Assembly (NCBI GenBank): GCA_945861465.1
Contig: CAMAVB010000038.1
Span: 1-43,013 of the forward strand
DNA from: Candidatus Kuenenia stuttgartensis
GTDB lineage: Bacteria > Planctomycetota > Planctomycetia > Planctomycetales > Planctomycetaceae
Direction: 5' to 3'
Length of the DNA: 43,013 bases
In this document: one piece after another, positions 17,540-25,600 of the stretch
Numbering within the stretch: position 1 is the stretch's first letter
Layout of the letters: each line of letters starts with the position of its first letter
The notes under the pieces: generated by a model
The model's database searches: none
What the model was told of the DNA's origin: nothing
What the model saw: the letters and a program-made list of their open reading frames with translations, nothing else
Position numbers and translations under genes: made by a program

Positions 17540-18930
17540 GCTGCCCTCGAAGGGCTACGCCGTGAAGGATTCTCTCCAGTGTATTTGAGGGTTTCAGCAC
17601 CGTAGGGTGGGACCAGCGGCTGATAAGCCGCGCCGGCCCACCGGTGACAGCGCTGCCGATGGTGGGCCGGCGCTCGCGTTGCTCGCTGGTCCCACCCTAC
17701 TTTGCCTGCATTCATGTGTTCGATTCCAAAATCCTTCACGGCGTGGCCCGATGGGGGAAATTCGGATTTCGCCGCCTTGTTGCTTTGTCTTGTTCCCAAA
17801 AACTGTCCTGCGGCGCGGAGTATCAGCACGGCGGGCGAGACGCGGTCGACTTCGATTTCCACCGATCCCGTCAGCCCGTGATCAAGCGGGATTCTGGACG
17901 TCGGTCGTGGAGCCAGCGACAGTTCGACACGGATCAAACCGTCTTTCGGTTCGGTGTCGATGTCGGTGACAATCGCGGGCAGCGTGCCGTATTGCGTCCA
18001 CGGAAACCCATCCAGCCGCAGCCGCGCGGATTGGCCAGACTTCAGACGACCGACCACAGCCGGCGAAAATTGAGCCACCGCGCGGGGCGATCCGGTCGGC
18101 ACAATCACGCACAACTTTTGAGCCGCCTGAATGACCGAGCCCACTTGCACGTCGGCCACTTCGCCAATGCGACCAGCGACTGGCGCACGAAGCTGGCGTT
18201 CGGACAGCTCACGCTGCAGCCGCAGGATCGCCGCACGTTCGTTGTCGATGTCGCCGCCGAGTTCCACCGATTCTCGTTCCAGCCGAACGATGCTCGTTTG
18301 TCGTTCGTTCTCCAGCGCATGGCGATCGCCGTCGCTTCGCTTTAGCGCGGCCTTCGCTTCGCTCAGCCCAGCACCAGTTGTCTCAACATCGGCCAGCGCC
18401 TTCTCTACGTCTGCGGGAGTGTTCGACTTCTGTTCGCGAAGTTTGATGGCTCGCTCTGCCTGAGTCGTGGCAAATCTGGCCTGAGACTCGGCCCTTGCGA
18501 TCTGAGCCGTGAGTTCTTCTGTGCTCTGCGAACGTGCCTGCTGCTGCGCGTCGAGAGTCGTGCGTTCGGCGGCGATCTCCTTGTCGATCGCGGCACGACG
18601 CGACTGCAGCGAGGCGATTCGTGTTTCCTTTTCACGCACGGCGAGATCGGCCTCGGTCTTATCGAGTTCGACGAGCACGTCCCCCTCAGCCACCTGTCGT
18701 CCCAGTTGCAGCTGTGAACTGACGATGCGCCCGGAAACGCTCGCCGCCAGCGGATGGGCGGCGTTCGAGACTTCCAGTCGAGCGAACTCCGTCACTTCAT
18801 AAACAGGCACGCGCGCCAACGCCATCCAGCCAGCCCCCACGCCCAGCACAAGCACCAGCGACAGCATCAACCACGGCCGAGGCCGCTGCTGATCGAGCGA
18901 TCGAAGTGTGCGTGAAAATGAAGTTGCCAT
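17536..18930 (-). CDS. HlyD-family membrane fusion (periplasmic adaptor) protein
   Basis: About 464 residues: one N-terminal membrane helix (about 20-40), a lipoyl-like half (VSGRIVSSQLQLGRQV), a long coiled coil (about 90-220), the second lipoyl half (RAPVAGRIGEVADVQVGSVI) and a beta-barrel. It links the ABC exporter to the outer membrane. The natural end appears to be near residue 393; the last 70 or so residues are read from a nested inverted-repeat element (17552-17749) and run up to the C39-ABC start with an ATGA overlap. An open extension upstream to 19011 is coded by another repeat, so I start at ATG 18930 (MATSF), although its ribosome site is weak. Confidence 0.88.
   Translation of the reverse strand: MATSFSRTLRSLDQQRPRPWLMLSLVLVLGVGAGWMALARVPVYEVTEFARLEVSNAAHPLAASVSGRIVSSQLQLGRQVAEGDVLVELDKTEADLAVREKETRIASLQSRRAAIDKEIAAERTTLDAQQQARSQSTEELTAQIARAESQARFATTQAERAIKLREQKSNTPADVEKALADVETTGAGLSEAKAALKRSDGDRHALENERQTSIVRLERESVELGGDIDNERAAILRLQRELSERQLRAPVAGRIGEVADVQVGSVIQAAQKLCVIVPTGSPRAVAQFSPAVVGRLKSGQSARLRLDGFPWTQYGTLPAIVTDIDTEPKDGLIRVELSLAPRPTSRIPLDHGLTGSVEIEVDRVSPAVLILRAAGQFLGTRQSNKAAKSEFPPSGHAVKDFGIEHMNAGKVGWDQRATRAPAHHRQRCHRWAGAAYQPLVPPYGAETLKYTGENPSRRSPSRAA
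17552..17749. mobile_element. Nested inverted-repeat element forming the HlyD C-terminus
   Basis: Outer arms 17552-17570 and 17731-17749 match at 18 of 19 bases. Inner arms 17602-17618 (GTAGGGTGGGACCAGCG) and 17684-17700 are perfect. A third pair (17631-17642 with 17661-17672) closes the middle. Inner ends are GTAG and CTAC. The whole element lies in the last 70 codons of the HlyD reading frame. Confidence 0.8.
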
Positions 18931-18978
18931 CTCGCGAACTCTAACATTTTTCAGGACCAACCGGAACCCGCTCGCGGG

Positions 18979-19088
18979 CTGTTGATTCAGTTGCGTATTG
19001 AGCATTTTCATTTAACGGCGAGCCGCAGGCGCAGGCGAAATTGGGCACCGACGCCTACGGCTTGCCGTTAAACGATTAAATCAACAGT
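18979..19088. repeat. CTGTTGATT / AATCAACAG inverted-repeat element, copy 1
   Basis: Outer arms CTGTTGATT (18980-18988) and AATCAACAG (19079-19087). Inner arms 19010-19030 and 19052-19072 (TTTAACGGC...AGGCG and inverse). The right end GTTAAACGATTAAATC is shared with 38867-38885. It lies just upstream of the HlyD gene and encodes the spurious N-terminal extension of its open frame. Confidence 0.7.
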
Positions 19089-19146
19089 CGGGCTAGTGCA
19101 ACGCGGCTGATCAGATCTGGCGATGTCCTGCTGACAGACGCACTGC

Positions 19147-20376
19147 TTACCGCGACTCGATCTCCGCCCGACACTCGCGGCAGGCCAGCAGTGTCGGGTG
19201 CGTCTCGACGAGGTTGCTTTCAAAGATTGCCAGAGCCCGGTGGCAATACATCGCGGCGTCGGCCAGACGGTCCAGGTCGAGAGCCAGAATGGCGAGGTTG
19301 TGCAGCGTCAGTGCCAGGTCCGGATGATCGACTCCCAGCCAGCGTTCCTTCATTGCGGCGGCGCGGTGGTACAAGTCCCAGGCGGAATCCAGCCGCTCGC
19401 GAGCCACCTCGACGGCCGCCAGATTGTGCAGCAGCACAGCGATTTCGTAATGGTCGTCGCCGAGCACTCGTTCAAAGATGGTCAGAGCTTCGCGGTAGAG
19501 CGATTCCGCTTCGTCGGCCCGGCCCTGGTCAGCGATGATGGCGGCGAGACCACCGAGATCGGCTGCGTAATCGGGATGCGTCGTCCCAACCGCGCGACGC
19601 CGAATCCGTACCGACTTACGGGCGAACGGTTCACCGGCAGCGAAATTGCCGGCCGTGTGCTCCAGTCCGCCGCGGTTGTGATAGATGCTGGCCACGTCGG
19701 GCGAGCGTCGAGCTTTCCCCGGACCGCAGTGCCGACGAATGATCGTTAACGCCCGTCGATAACACTTTCGACCCAGTTCGAACCGACCAGTGAACTTGCA
19801 CCACATGCCGAGATTGTTCAGCGCGTTGCTCGTATCCAGATCATCGGGACCAAGCCACGTGCGCGCCAGCCTCACGGCTCGCTTCAGGAGGCGACCGGCG
19901 CGAATCCAGTTCCCCGCCTCGCGTTCCAGGTGACCGAGATTGCTGAGCGCCTGCACGCCGATCCGATCGATCGTGTCGTCATCAACGTAGCCCTCTCGCT
20001 CCGCGAGAGGAATGCCGAGCGCGCCATCGACGTCGAATGTCTCCTGGACATCGTTCGTGCAATCAGCGTCGCTGGACGTTCGGCTGTCGTCTCGCGGAGC
20101 GAGACGGCTACGTTGGACAATCCGCCACGCTCGGCGGAAGCAACTTCGAGCGAGTCTGACATCGCTTTGACGCTGAGCCACTACGCCGCGAGCATTGAGC
20201 ACATTGGCGACATCAGGATGCTCGGCCCCGGAAACTTCCTCGAAGGCCGCCAAAGCCCGATCGAGCAATTCGCTCGCTGCGATCAGATCACCTCCGGCAG
20301 CGAGCGACAAAGCTTCCTCGTGCCAACTCGCGGCCTGATCAAGCGTCTCTTCGTCGGATATCAATGGTCTGGTCAT
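19147..20376 (-). CDS. Tetratricopeptide-repeat protein (kinesin-light-chain type)
   Basis: About 409 residues of tandem TPR units of the 42-residue kinesin-light-chain kind: repeated A.ELLDRALAAFEEVSGAEHPDVA, LGPDDLDTSNALNNLG, VGTTHPDYAADLGGLA, LGDDHYEIAVLLHNLA and LGVDHPDLALTLHNLA. No signal peptide, so probably cytoplasmic and a protein-binding scaffold. Residues about 89-130 do not fit the repeat pattern and are read from an inserted facing-hairpin element (19987-20111). The ATG at 20376 has GGAG ten bases upstream; an in-frame ATG at 20415 lacks one. It lies between the peptide genes and the exporter on the same strand, so a role in the peptide system (adaptor or regulator) is likely but inferred. 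Confidence 0.8.
   Translation of the reverse strand: MTRPLISDEETLDQAASWHEEALSLAAGGDLIAASELLDRALAAFEEVSGAEHPDVANVLNARGVVAQRQSDVRLARSCFRRAWRIVQRSRLAPRDDSRTSSDADCTNDVQETFDVDGALGIPLAEREGYVDDDTIDRIGVQALSNLGHLEREAGNWIRAGRLLKRAVRLARTWLGPDDLDTSNALNNLGMWCKFTGRFELGRKCYRRALTIIRRHCGPGKARRSPDVASIYHNRGGLEHTAGNFAAGEPFARKSVRIRRRAVGTTHPDYAADLGGLAAIIADQGRADEAESLYREALTIFERVLGDDHYEIAVLLHNLAAVEVARERLDSAWDLYHRAAAMKERWLGVDHPDLALTLHNLAILALDLDRLADAAMYCHRALAIFESNLVETHPTLLACRECRAEIESR
19987..20111. repeat. Facing GTAGCC hairpin pair inside the TPR gene
   Basis: Left unit at 19987-20015 (GTAGCC, stem CTCTCGC/GCGAGAG, loop TCC); right unit at 20086-20111, inverted (stem GTCTCGC/GCGAGAC, ending GGCTAC). Bases 19987-20049 match the intergenic sequence 21677-21741 nearly perfectly, which shows that this coding segment is a dispersed repeat. 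Confidence 0.8.
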
Positions 20377-20491
20377 TCCGGAGCACTCCAAAGTCACTCG
20401 CCTCGTTGTTCTCATTTGCAGCCACGCAAGTCTTAGCGACCAACTGAATCACGCCAGGCCACAACCTCGGACAACTCTCTTTTAACGCTGG

Positions 20492-20713
20492 TCATGCCCT
20501 CACGCAGGCAACAGACTGGTTGTGCTGCAGGAAGGGGCCCGGGCCGCTGGCTTTGACGCTCGACTTCACCTTCAACGCCGCGCTGAGCTGGTTGTGTAGG
20601 AATACGACGCCCGGGCCGCTGGCTTTGACGCTCGACTTCACCTTCAACGCCGCGCTGATCTGGTTGTGTTGGACTACGATGCCACCGGCTTTCACGTTGG
20701 TCCTGGTCTTCAT
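20492..20713 (-). CDS. HNQ-repeat peptide A (candidate exported peptide)
   Basis: This 73-residue basic peptide is made of three units of about 22-25 residues: a start MKTRTNVKAGG...QHNQISAA, then LKVKSSVKASGPG...HNQLSAA, then LKVKSSVKASGPG...HNQSVAC. Units two and three are nearly identical in DNA as well, so they arose by recent duplication. HNQ is invariant and one Cys sits near the C-terminus. I chose ATG 20713 over in-frame upstream codons because the same start and an upstream GAAAG are kept in peptide B, where the frame is closed further upstream. A Gly-Gly lies at residues 10-11. It is just upstream of TPR-HlyD-ABC-ABC, so it is a likely export substrate. I do not recognise a named family. 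Confidence 0.72.
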   Translation of the reverse strand: MKTRTNVKAGGIVVQHNQISAALKVKSSVKASGPGVVFLHNQLSAALKVKSSVKASGPGPFLQHNQSVACVRA

Positions 20714-21044
20714 GGTCTGTTCACTTTCGAGTGACTGAGTTTGTGCCGCTCGTCTTCGCGTCACCATGACGTGTTGTCGAGCGGCTTGGATTGAGGTCAG
20801 GCCCATCCGGGCCGCATTGGGCGGGCGGCTGGGCGTTCTGATTTGAAATCTCAAATTTCAAATTTGAAATCTGAGATTTTCTGGATCTCGGTGGGCGAAC
20901 GCCCAACCGCTCGCCTTCGAGGAGTCGAGTGTTCGCTCCGACTACGAGCTTTGCAGGTCGACGATCCGTCTGCTCTTCGGCTCCTATTCAGGTAATGCCC
21001 ATTCGTGAGCAGACTCCCACACGAAATCTGAAAGATTTTGGAAC
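20714..21044 (-). promoter_or_regulatory. Duplicated upstream region of peptide A, split by an insert
   Basis: Bases 20751-20786 match 22331-22366 (32 of 36), and about 60 bases from 20991 match those from 22375. In peptide B the two blocks are 8 bases apart; here they are separated by about 204 bases (20787-20990) that include an AT-rich AAATTTGAGATTT-type repeat. The blocks sit between the peptide gene and the divergent sigma gene, so they probably hold promoters for one or both. Confidence 0.6.
20841..20880. repeat. AT-rich AAATTTGA/TCAAATTT palindromic repeat, copy 1
   Basis: Alternating ATTTGAAATC and its inverse over 40 bases, within the insert that splits the peptide A upstream region. 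A similar stretch is at 41149-41178. Confidence 0.65.
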
Positions 21045-21518
21045 ATGGCGATAAACCGCCGAAATCCAAAATCGGACAGACGGCGTCGGCGGAAATTTCC
21101 GCTTGCGCCGTCTGTGAAGGCTCTGGAGCAAACGGAACTGCGCTCTGTCGCCGAGTTTTTTCGCTTGGCAGCTCACAAAATTCGCCAGGTACTGCTGGAT
21201 ATGGTGACTCGGCAACAGCGCTGGGACCGCGAACAGGTGATCGATTTTCAGGGCGGCGATTCGTCCGCGAACAACGATCCGTCGCAGCAGACCTATAATC
21301 CGGATCGACTTGCGATGTGGACCGAATTTCACGAGCGAGTGGCCCGGCTGAACGAGGACGAGCGAAAAGCGTTCGAACTGCATTATTACCTGGAAATCCC
21401 ACAGGTCCAGATTGCCAGCCTGCTGAACATCCCGCCGCGACAGGTCAGCCGATTATGGATCATGGCGACCGATCGGCTCACAGAGGGCCTGGACGTCGGA
21501 GAAGGAGTTCTGGGTTAG
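21045..21518 (+). pseudogene. N-terminally truncated ECF sigma factor
   Basis: This 157-residue frame contains the second half of an ECF sigma factor: FFRLAAHKIRQVLLDM (end of region 2), a linker with RWDREQV (59-65) and a good region 4 (LNEDERKAFELHYYLE...VQIASLLNIPPRQVSRLW). The first 50 or so residues of a normal ECF sigma, including the core-binding helices of region 2, are missing, and an in-frame stop lies about 13 codons before the ATG. The TAG stop is formed at the edge of an inserted element (21517). A scrap of a paralogue lies at 22464-22540. It may be a remnant or may still act as a DNA-binding regulator of the neighbouring peptide promoters. Confidence 0.6.
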
Positions 21519-21618
21519 GACTGAGACAGAAATAAGTGGGGCACGATTCCATCGTGCCGAGCACGTTAAAAACGTGCTCCACGTCCGGAAGACGACAGTT
21601 ATTTCTGCGCCGGTCCTT
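21517..21618. mobile_element. MITE-like element, GGAC/AGAAATA family, copy 2
   Basis: An inverted homologue of 426-546: same ends (AGGACTGAGACAGAAATA and AGGACCGGCGCAGAAATA inverted), same GTGG-headed GCACGAT/ATCGTGC and GCACGTT/AACGTGC hairpins, one hairpin unit fewer. TA dinucleotides flank both ends. It supplies the stop codon of the truncated sigma gene. Confidence 0.78.
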
Positions 21619-21676
21619 AAGGCGCTTCCCGGAAATAAAATTATCCGTTGATCCGGGCAACCGTATTGTCTTCAAC

Positions 21677-21741
21677 GTATGGCCCTCTCGTTCCGCGAGA
21701 GGAATGCCGAGCGCGCCATCGACCTCGAATGTCTCCTGGAC
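21677..21741. repeat. Intergenic copy of the TPR-gene repeat
   Basis: GTATGGCC followed by a CTCTCG/CGAGAG hairpin and a tail that matches 19987-20049 with only a few differences. This is the non-coding counterpart of the segment embedded in the TPR gene. Confidence 0.75.
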
Positions 21742-21868
21742 TCTTCCAGGTGGAAGCGAATCTTCGCAACCATGAACAAAAATGGCACAATTCAAAAGTG
21801 AAGTGTCCCCTCGTCAATTGCAGATTTTTAATAGTCCAGGATAATCCCCATGCGGAACCCGACTCATC

Positions 21869-21917
21869 GTAGGCCGACTTCGCCGAAGTCGGCAAAGCAG
21901 ATTTCAGCGAAATCTGC
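21869..21917. repeat. GTAG plus two tandem hairpins after peptide B
   Basis: GTAG (21869-21872), then hairpin GCCGACTT/AAGTCGGC (21873-21893) and hairpin GCAGATTTC/GAAATCTGC (21897-21917). Immediately downstream of the peptide B stop, they could end or stabilise its transcript, though there is no T-run. Confidence 0.65.
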
Positions 21918-21936
21918 TTGCTTGTTTCGGTTGAGG

Positions 21937-22290
21937 CTAGCGCACCTCTCCCTTGATGTCTCCCAGTTTCATGTATGCGGGACCGGCCTTGACGCTGGTC
22001 TGCACCTTAAGTCCGGCAGCCGTCTGGTTGTGCAGCAAAATGATGCCTGGGCCGGCTTTGACCCTCGAATTCTCTTTCAGCCCCGCCGCTGACTGGCTGT
22101 GGTTGAATTTGACCGTACCCGCTTTGACGCTGCTGCGGACCTTCAACGCCGCGTTGCTTTGGTTATGGTTCAGCCAAATGCCGCCGCCGCCGGGGCCAGC
22201 TTTGACATGGGTCTGAACTTTCAGTGCCGCGTTGCTTTGGTTATGGTTCAGGCTCTTTCCGCCATCTTTCACATTGGTTTTTGTCTTCAT
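21937..22290 (-). CDS. HNQ-repeat peptide B (candidate exported peptide)
   Basis: This 117-residue basic peptide has five units of about 22-26 residues: MKTKTNVKDGG...NHNQSNAA, LKVQTHVKAGPG...NHNQSNAA, LKVRSSVKAG...NHSQSAAG, LKENSRVKAGPG...LHNQTAAG and LKVQTSVKAGPA, then a different tail, MKLGDIKGEVR. The unit is LKVxTxVKAG, a variable Gly/hydrophobic stretch, then (N/L)HNQ and a small-residue end. It is Cys-free. Start and upstream sequence are conserved with peptide A; AAAGGG lies about eight bases before the ATG. A Gly-Gly at 10-11 could be a C39 cleavage site, but the leader before it would be very short. Same strand as the exporter genes. No named family recognised. Confidence 0.75.
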   Translation of the reverse strand: MKTKTNVKDGGKSLNHNQSNAALKVQTHVKAGPGGGGIWLNHNQSNAALKVRSSVKAGTVKFNHSQSAAGLKENSRVKAGPGIILLHNQTAAGLKVQTSVKAGPAYMKLGDIKGEVR

Positions 22291-22435
22291 GATTCGATCC
22301 CTTTCGTGGGGAGGTGTTGTTTCGCCACTTCGACTTCACGTCACCATGACCTGATGTCGAGCGGCTCATAATCTGGTAATGCCCAACGGCGTGCGGACTC
22401 CCTCACGGAATCTGAAAAGTTTTCGGAGTGCGGCG
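22291..22435 (-). promoter_or_regulatory. Conserved upstream region of peptide B
   Basis: Blocks 22331-22366 and 22375-22435 are shared with the region upstream of peptide A. They end where the divergent sigma frame would begin. Conservation between the copies, while the surrounding sequence differs, suggests a functional control region. Confidence 0.6.
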
Positions 22436-22463
22436 ACTTGTAGCCGCTGTGGATTGCGTTCGA

Positions 22464-22540
22464 CTCAGTTGACAAGCGGAATAGCGCTAGGCCAATGGCA
22501 CTTGGTTTGATCGCGAGCAAGTTGAATCAGCCGCTGTGCG
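22464..22540 (+). pseudogene. Scrap of a second truncated sigma gene
   Basis: Plus-strand bases 22503-22532 read WFDREQVESA, matching RWDREQV of the sigma frame at 21045-21518, and the preceding bases (TTGAC...AGCGCTAGG) align to its DNA. About 110 bases between the shared upstream block and this point are missing relative to the first copy. It is a decayed paralogue. Confidence 0.6.
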
Positions 22541-22645
22541 TAAGCACTCGGTTTTCGACGTAATTTCGAGTAAACCGGACGCTAATGCGTTCCGGCTGAT
22601 AGAAGAAACCAAGCAGCCTTCACCTTAACCGCGACGCATCGCTAC

Positions 22646-25600
22646 TCATTTCTCAATTGGTGTCTGGCTGAACAGCTTTGAAACTTCGGTGAAGACGAAT
22701 GTGTGATCATCGTCGTCGGCAAAATGTTCGAAATGCTCGGCATGGGCGCGGTCGAACAGTTCACGTGCTTCGTCGAGTTTCCCTTCGCGATGCGCAATCG
22801 CAGCCAGGAAATACCAATTGAGTGCGGGTTCCTTGAAGGTCGATTCCAGCGACTTCTCGAATTCGGTGCGGGCTTCGGTCAGCTTGTCGGCTCGGAACAG
22901 GGCAGTTCCCAATGTGTTTCGAAACGAGGGCATGCCGGGCTCGAGCGAGACGGCTTTCTGAGCCAGTTCAACGGCACGCGACGGATTCCGGAGCGATTCG
23001 TCCCTTGAGACGGAGAGCCACCAGGCCAGCGAATTATTCGCCGCAGGATCGTTCGGTAACTGACGCAGTCGCTCCTCCATCATGGCAATGATCCGAGCCT
23101 CACCAGCGGCGACGCGACCCAGCGCGATGAATTCGTTCGTCAGCGCGATGATTTCCCTGCGGTACGAGTTTTCTACTGTAGAGTCCTGCTGCAGACGCTG
23201 ATAGTGCGTGATCGCTTCGAAGCAGGATTGCGCGGCAGGCTGGGGACTACCGGACTTCGCCTGCCGCCGTGCCAGGGTGCTGAGCAGCTTCGCGAGACGG
23301 AGCCGATCACTGGCACTGTCGGGGACGTCTGCAACCAGCGCCTTCGCATACATCAGGCTTGTTTTGATGAAATAATCGACCGCCGCATCATCCCCGCGTT
23401 GCTGCGCGACTTTGATGATCTGCGCAGCGTTCTCAAGCAGCCTCCGGCGCATGGCGACATGTTGTGGGTACAGGGCAATGGCTCGCGTCAGTGTGTTATG
23501 AGCTTCGTTGAACAGACTTTCGGCTTCCTTACTACGGTCGGTGGCCAGACACATTTCACCCACCTGCTGGAAACTGCGGGCTGTGTACTCCGAGTACCTC
23601 CGCGAGCCGATCTCCTTCCGTTGAAGCTCACGGCGAATCGTGAGTGCCTCACGGGCAAGTTTTTCACCGCGATCATGATCTTTCGGCCAGATGCGCGACG
23701 CAAGGTTTCCCAGCGAAAGCGCCAACTCACTTTGATACCACTGCATCCTGGGATTTGCGATGGCTTCCGGACGCACTAATTTGACTGCTCGCTCCAACAT
23801 TGCCTGAGCCTGCTCGGGATCCCCGGACGAAGACAGATGAAGGCTCCAATTCGTCAGAATATTGGCCAATGTGACCCGATCATTTGGACTGCTGGAAGAT
23901 CCCGATGCGAGCGATTCGCCGATGCCCAGCGCCTCCTGAAACGATTGCACGGCTGCGTCGCGGCGCGCAGTCACCAATCGCATATTTGCCAAATTCGTGT
24001 AGGCCGTACAGAGGTCGCGCCGCACAGCGAGGTCACCCGCATTTTTGGCCAGTAGCGCATCAAACAATTCGATTGCCCGGAGCGTGGAAGCCTCAGCGGC
24101 TGCAGTCTGGCCAAGTTCGAATTGTGTCCAGCCCAGACTGAGCGAAGCCCTCGCCGTTTCCATCTGTACCCCCGGGTCGTTGCTTTTTTCGACGAGCAAC
24201 CCCTCCTGCAGTCGGCTGGCCTGTTCCAATACCGTGCGGCCACGTTTCTCCATCCGTGGCTCCAGCATCAATTCCCGGCCCAGGATTGTCAGCGCCGTGA
24301 CCGCCTCCCGACCTTTTTCAAATCGCGCCTCAGCGGTGGCGAGGCTGATCTCGGCCAGCTTCTGATTCAATTCCGCCGTCTCTCGACTCGCCTCAGCGGC
24401 GAGACGATGTTCTTCGGCCACTCGGGCGTTTCGCTCGGCAAGCTCCCGATTGGTATCAGCGAGAATCCGCTGCCGGCGCGCTTCATCTCGCTGCATGCTC
24501 GCGGCGCGAGCATTGTCCTCAGCCAATTCGCGGGACGCTTCTGCCTGACGCCACTGTTGAACGATACCTGCGATGCCGCCTCCGGACACGAGGAGCAGCA
24601 ACAGGGACATCGTTGCCACCAGCGGATGCCGACGACACCAGCGCCACGCTCGTTCGGTCGTGCTGACCGGTCGCGCCAGCACTGGCTCGTCGCGCAGATA
24701 ACGATCCAGGTCGTCTGCCAGGGCGTCGGCCGACGCATAACGCCGGGCAGAATCCTTGTGCAGACATTTCAGGCAAATCGTGTCGAGATCCCGTGGCACC
24801 GTCGGCTGAATCCGCCGCAACGAAAGTGGCTCCAGCGAACGGACCTGATCCAGCGTTTCCATGACCGTTGGCGCACGGAACGGAGGTCGACCAGTCAGCA
24901 TCTCATACAGGATCGCACCCAGCGCATAGACGTCCGTCGCGGGACCAATGGCATCCGTCTTTCCGGCGGCCTGCTCCGGAGCCATGTAGCTGGGTGTGCC
25001 GAGAATCGCTCCGGACCTGGTCTGCTGCGAATCGTTTTCCAGATCCTTCGCAAGGCCGAAATCGCTGATCTTCGGGAGGCCGTAAACTCTGGCGAGTTCG
25101 TCGCCTGACAGCGTCGGATTTTCGACTGACGAATCCGGTCTTGTTTCCCGCGACGGCACTTCCTTTGGATTCGCGCTGGACAAACCGCTGGAAGGCAATG
25201 TCTTCCGTGATTCACTGGATGTTGATTTGCCCGACACTGCTAATAGAATATTGGCTGGCTTCAGGTCACGATGCACGATCCCGCCTGCATGGGCTATCTG
25301 AATCGCCTGAGCCAGCGTGTGAATCAACCTCGCAGCCGCTGATGGCCGCTGAGGTTCGCCGCGTAAACGCTGATCCAGCCCGCCGCCAGCGACATATTCG
25401 AATGCCAGAAATGGCCGCCCCTGATGTTCACCGACCTCATAGATCTGGACGAGATTTGGATGCTGTAATTGCGCAACGGCTCGCGCTTCTGCTCGAAACC
25501 TGGCAAGCGTTTCCGGTCCTGCGAGATCCCCGGCGAGCACCATCTTCAACGCCACCAGACGATTCAGACTGATCTGCCGGGCTTTATACACTACTCCCAT

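Larger units (their letters stand above)
21619..21936. other. Intergenic stretch with GTAG-type repeats
   Basis: No gene seen. It holds a partial copy (21677-21741) of the repeat found inside the TPR gene and two tandem hairpins (21869-21917) directly after the stop of peptide B. Confidence 0.65.

Noticed and set aside
18931-19011. HlyD start at 19011
   Set aside because: The extra residues are coded by an inverted-repeat element with a relative at 38647-38890, and no ribosome site precedes that ATG.
20714-20854. N-terminal extension of peptide A to the in-frame ATG at 20767 or to 20854
   Set aside because: The corresponding frame in peptide B has a stop codon four codons after the matching ATG, while the start at MKT and the GAAAG before it are shared by both peptides. 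The extension further upstream is repeat DNA.
20492-22290. Calling the HNQ peptides classical double-glycine bacteriocins
   Set aside because: Gly-Gly occurs at residues 10-11, but the preceding segment is too short and lacks the usual hydrophobic pattern of C39 leaders. Cleavage there is only a possibility.
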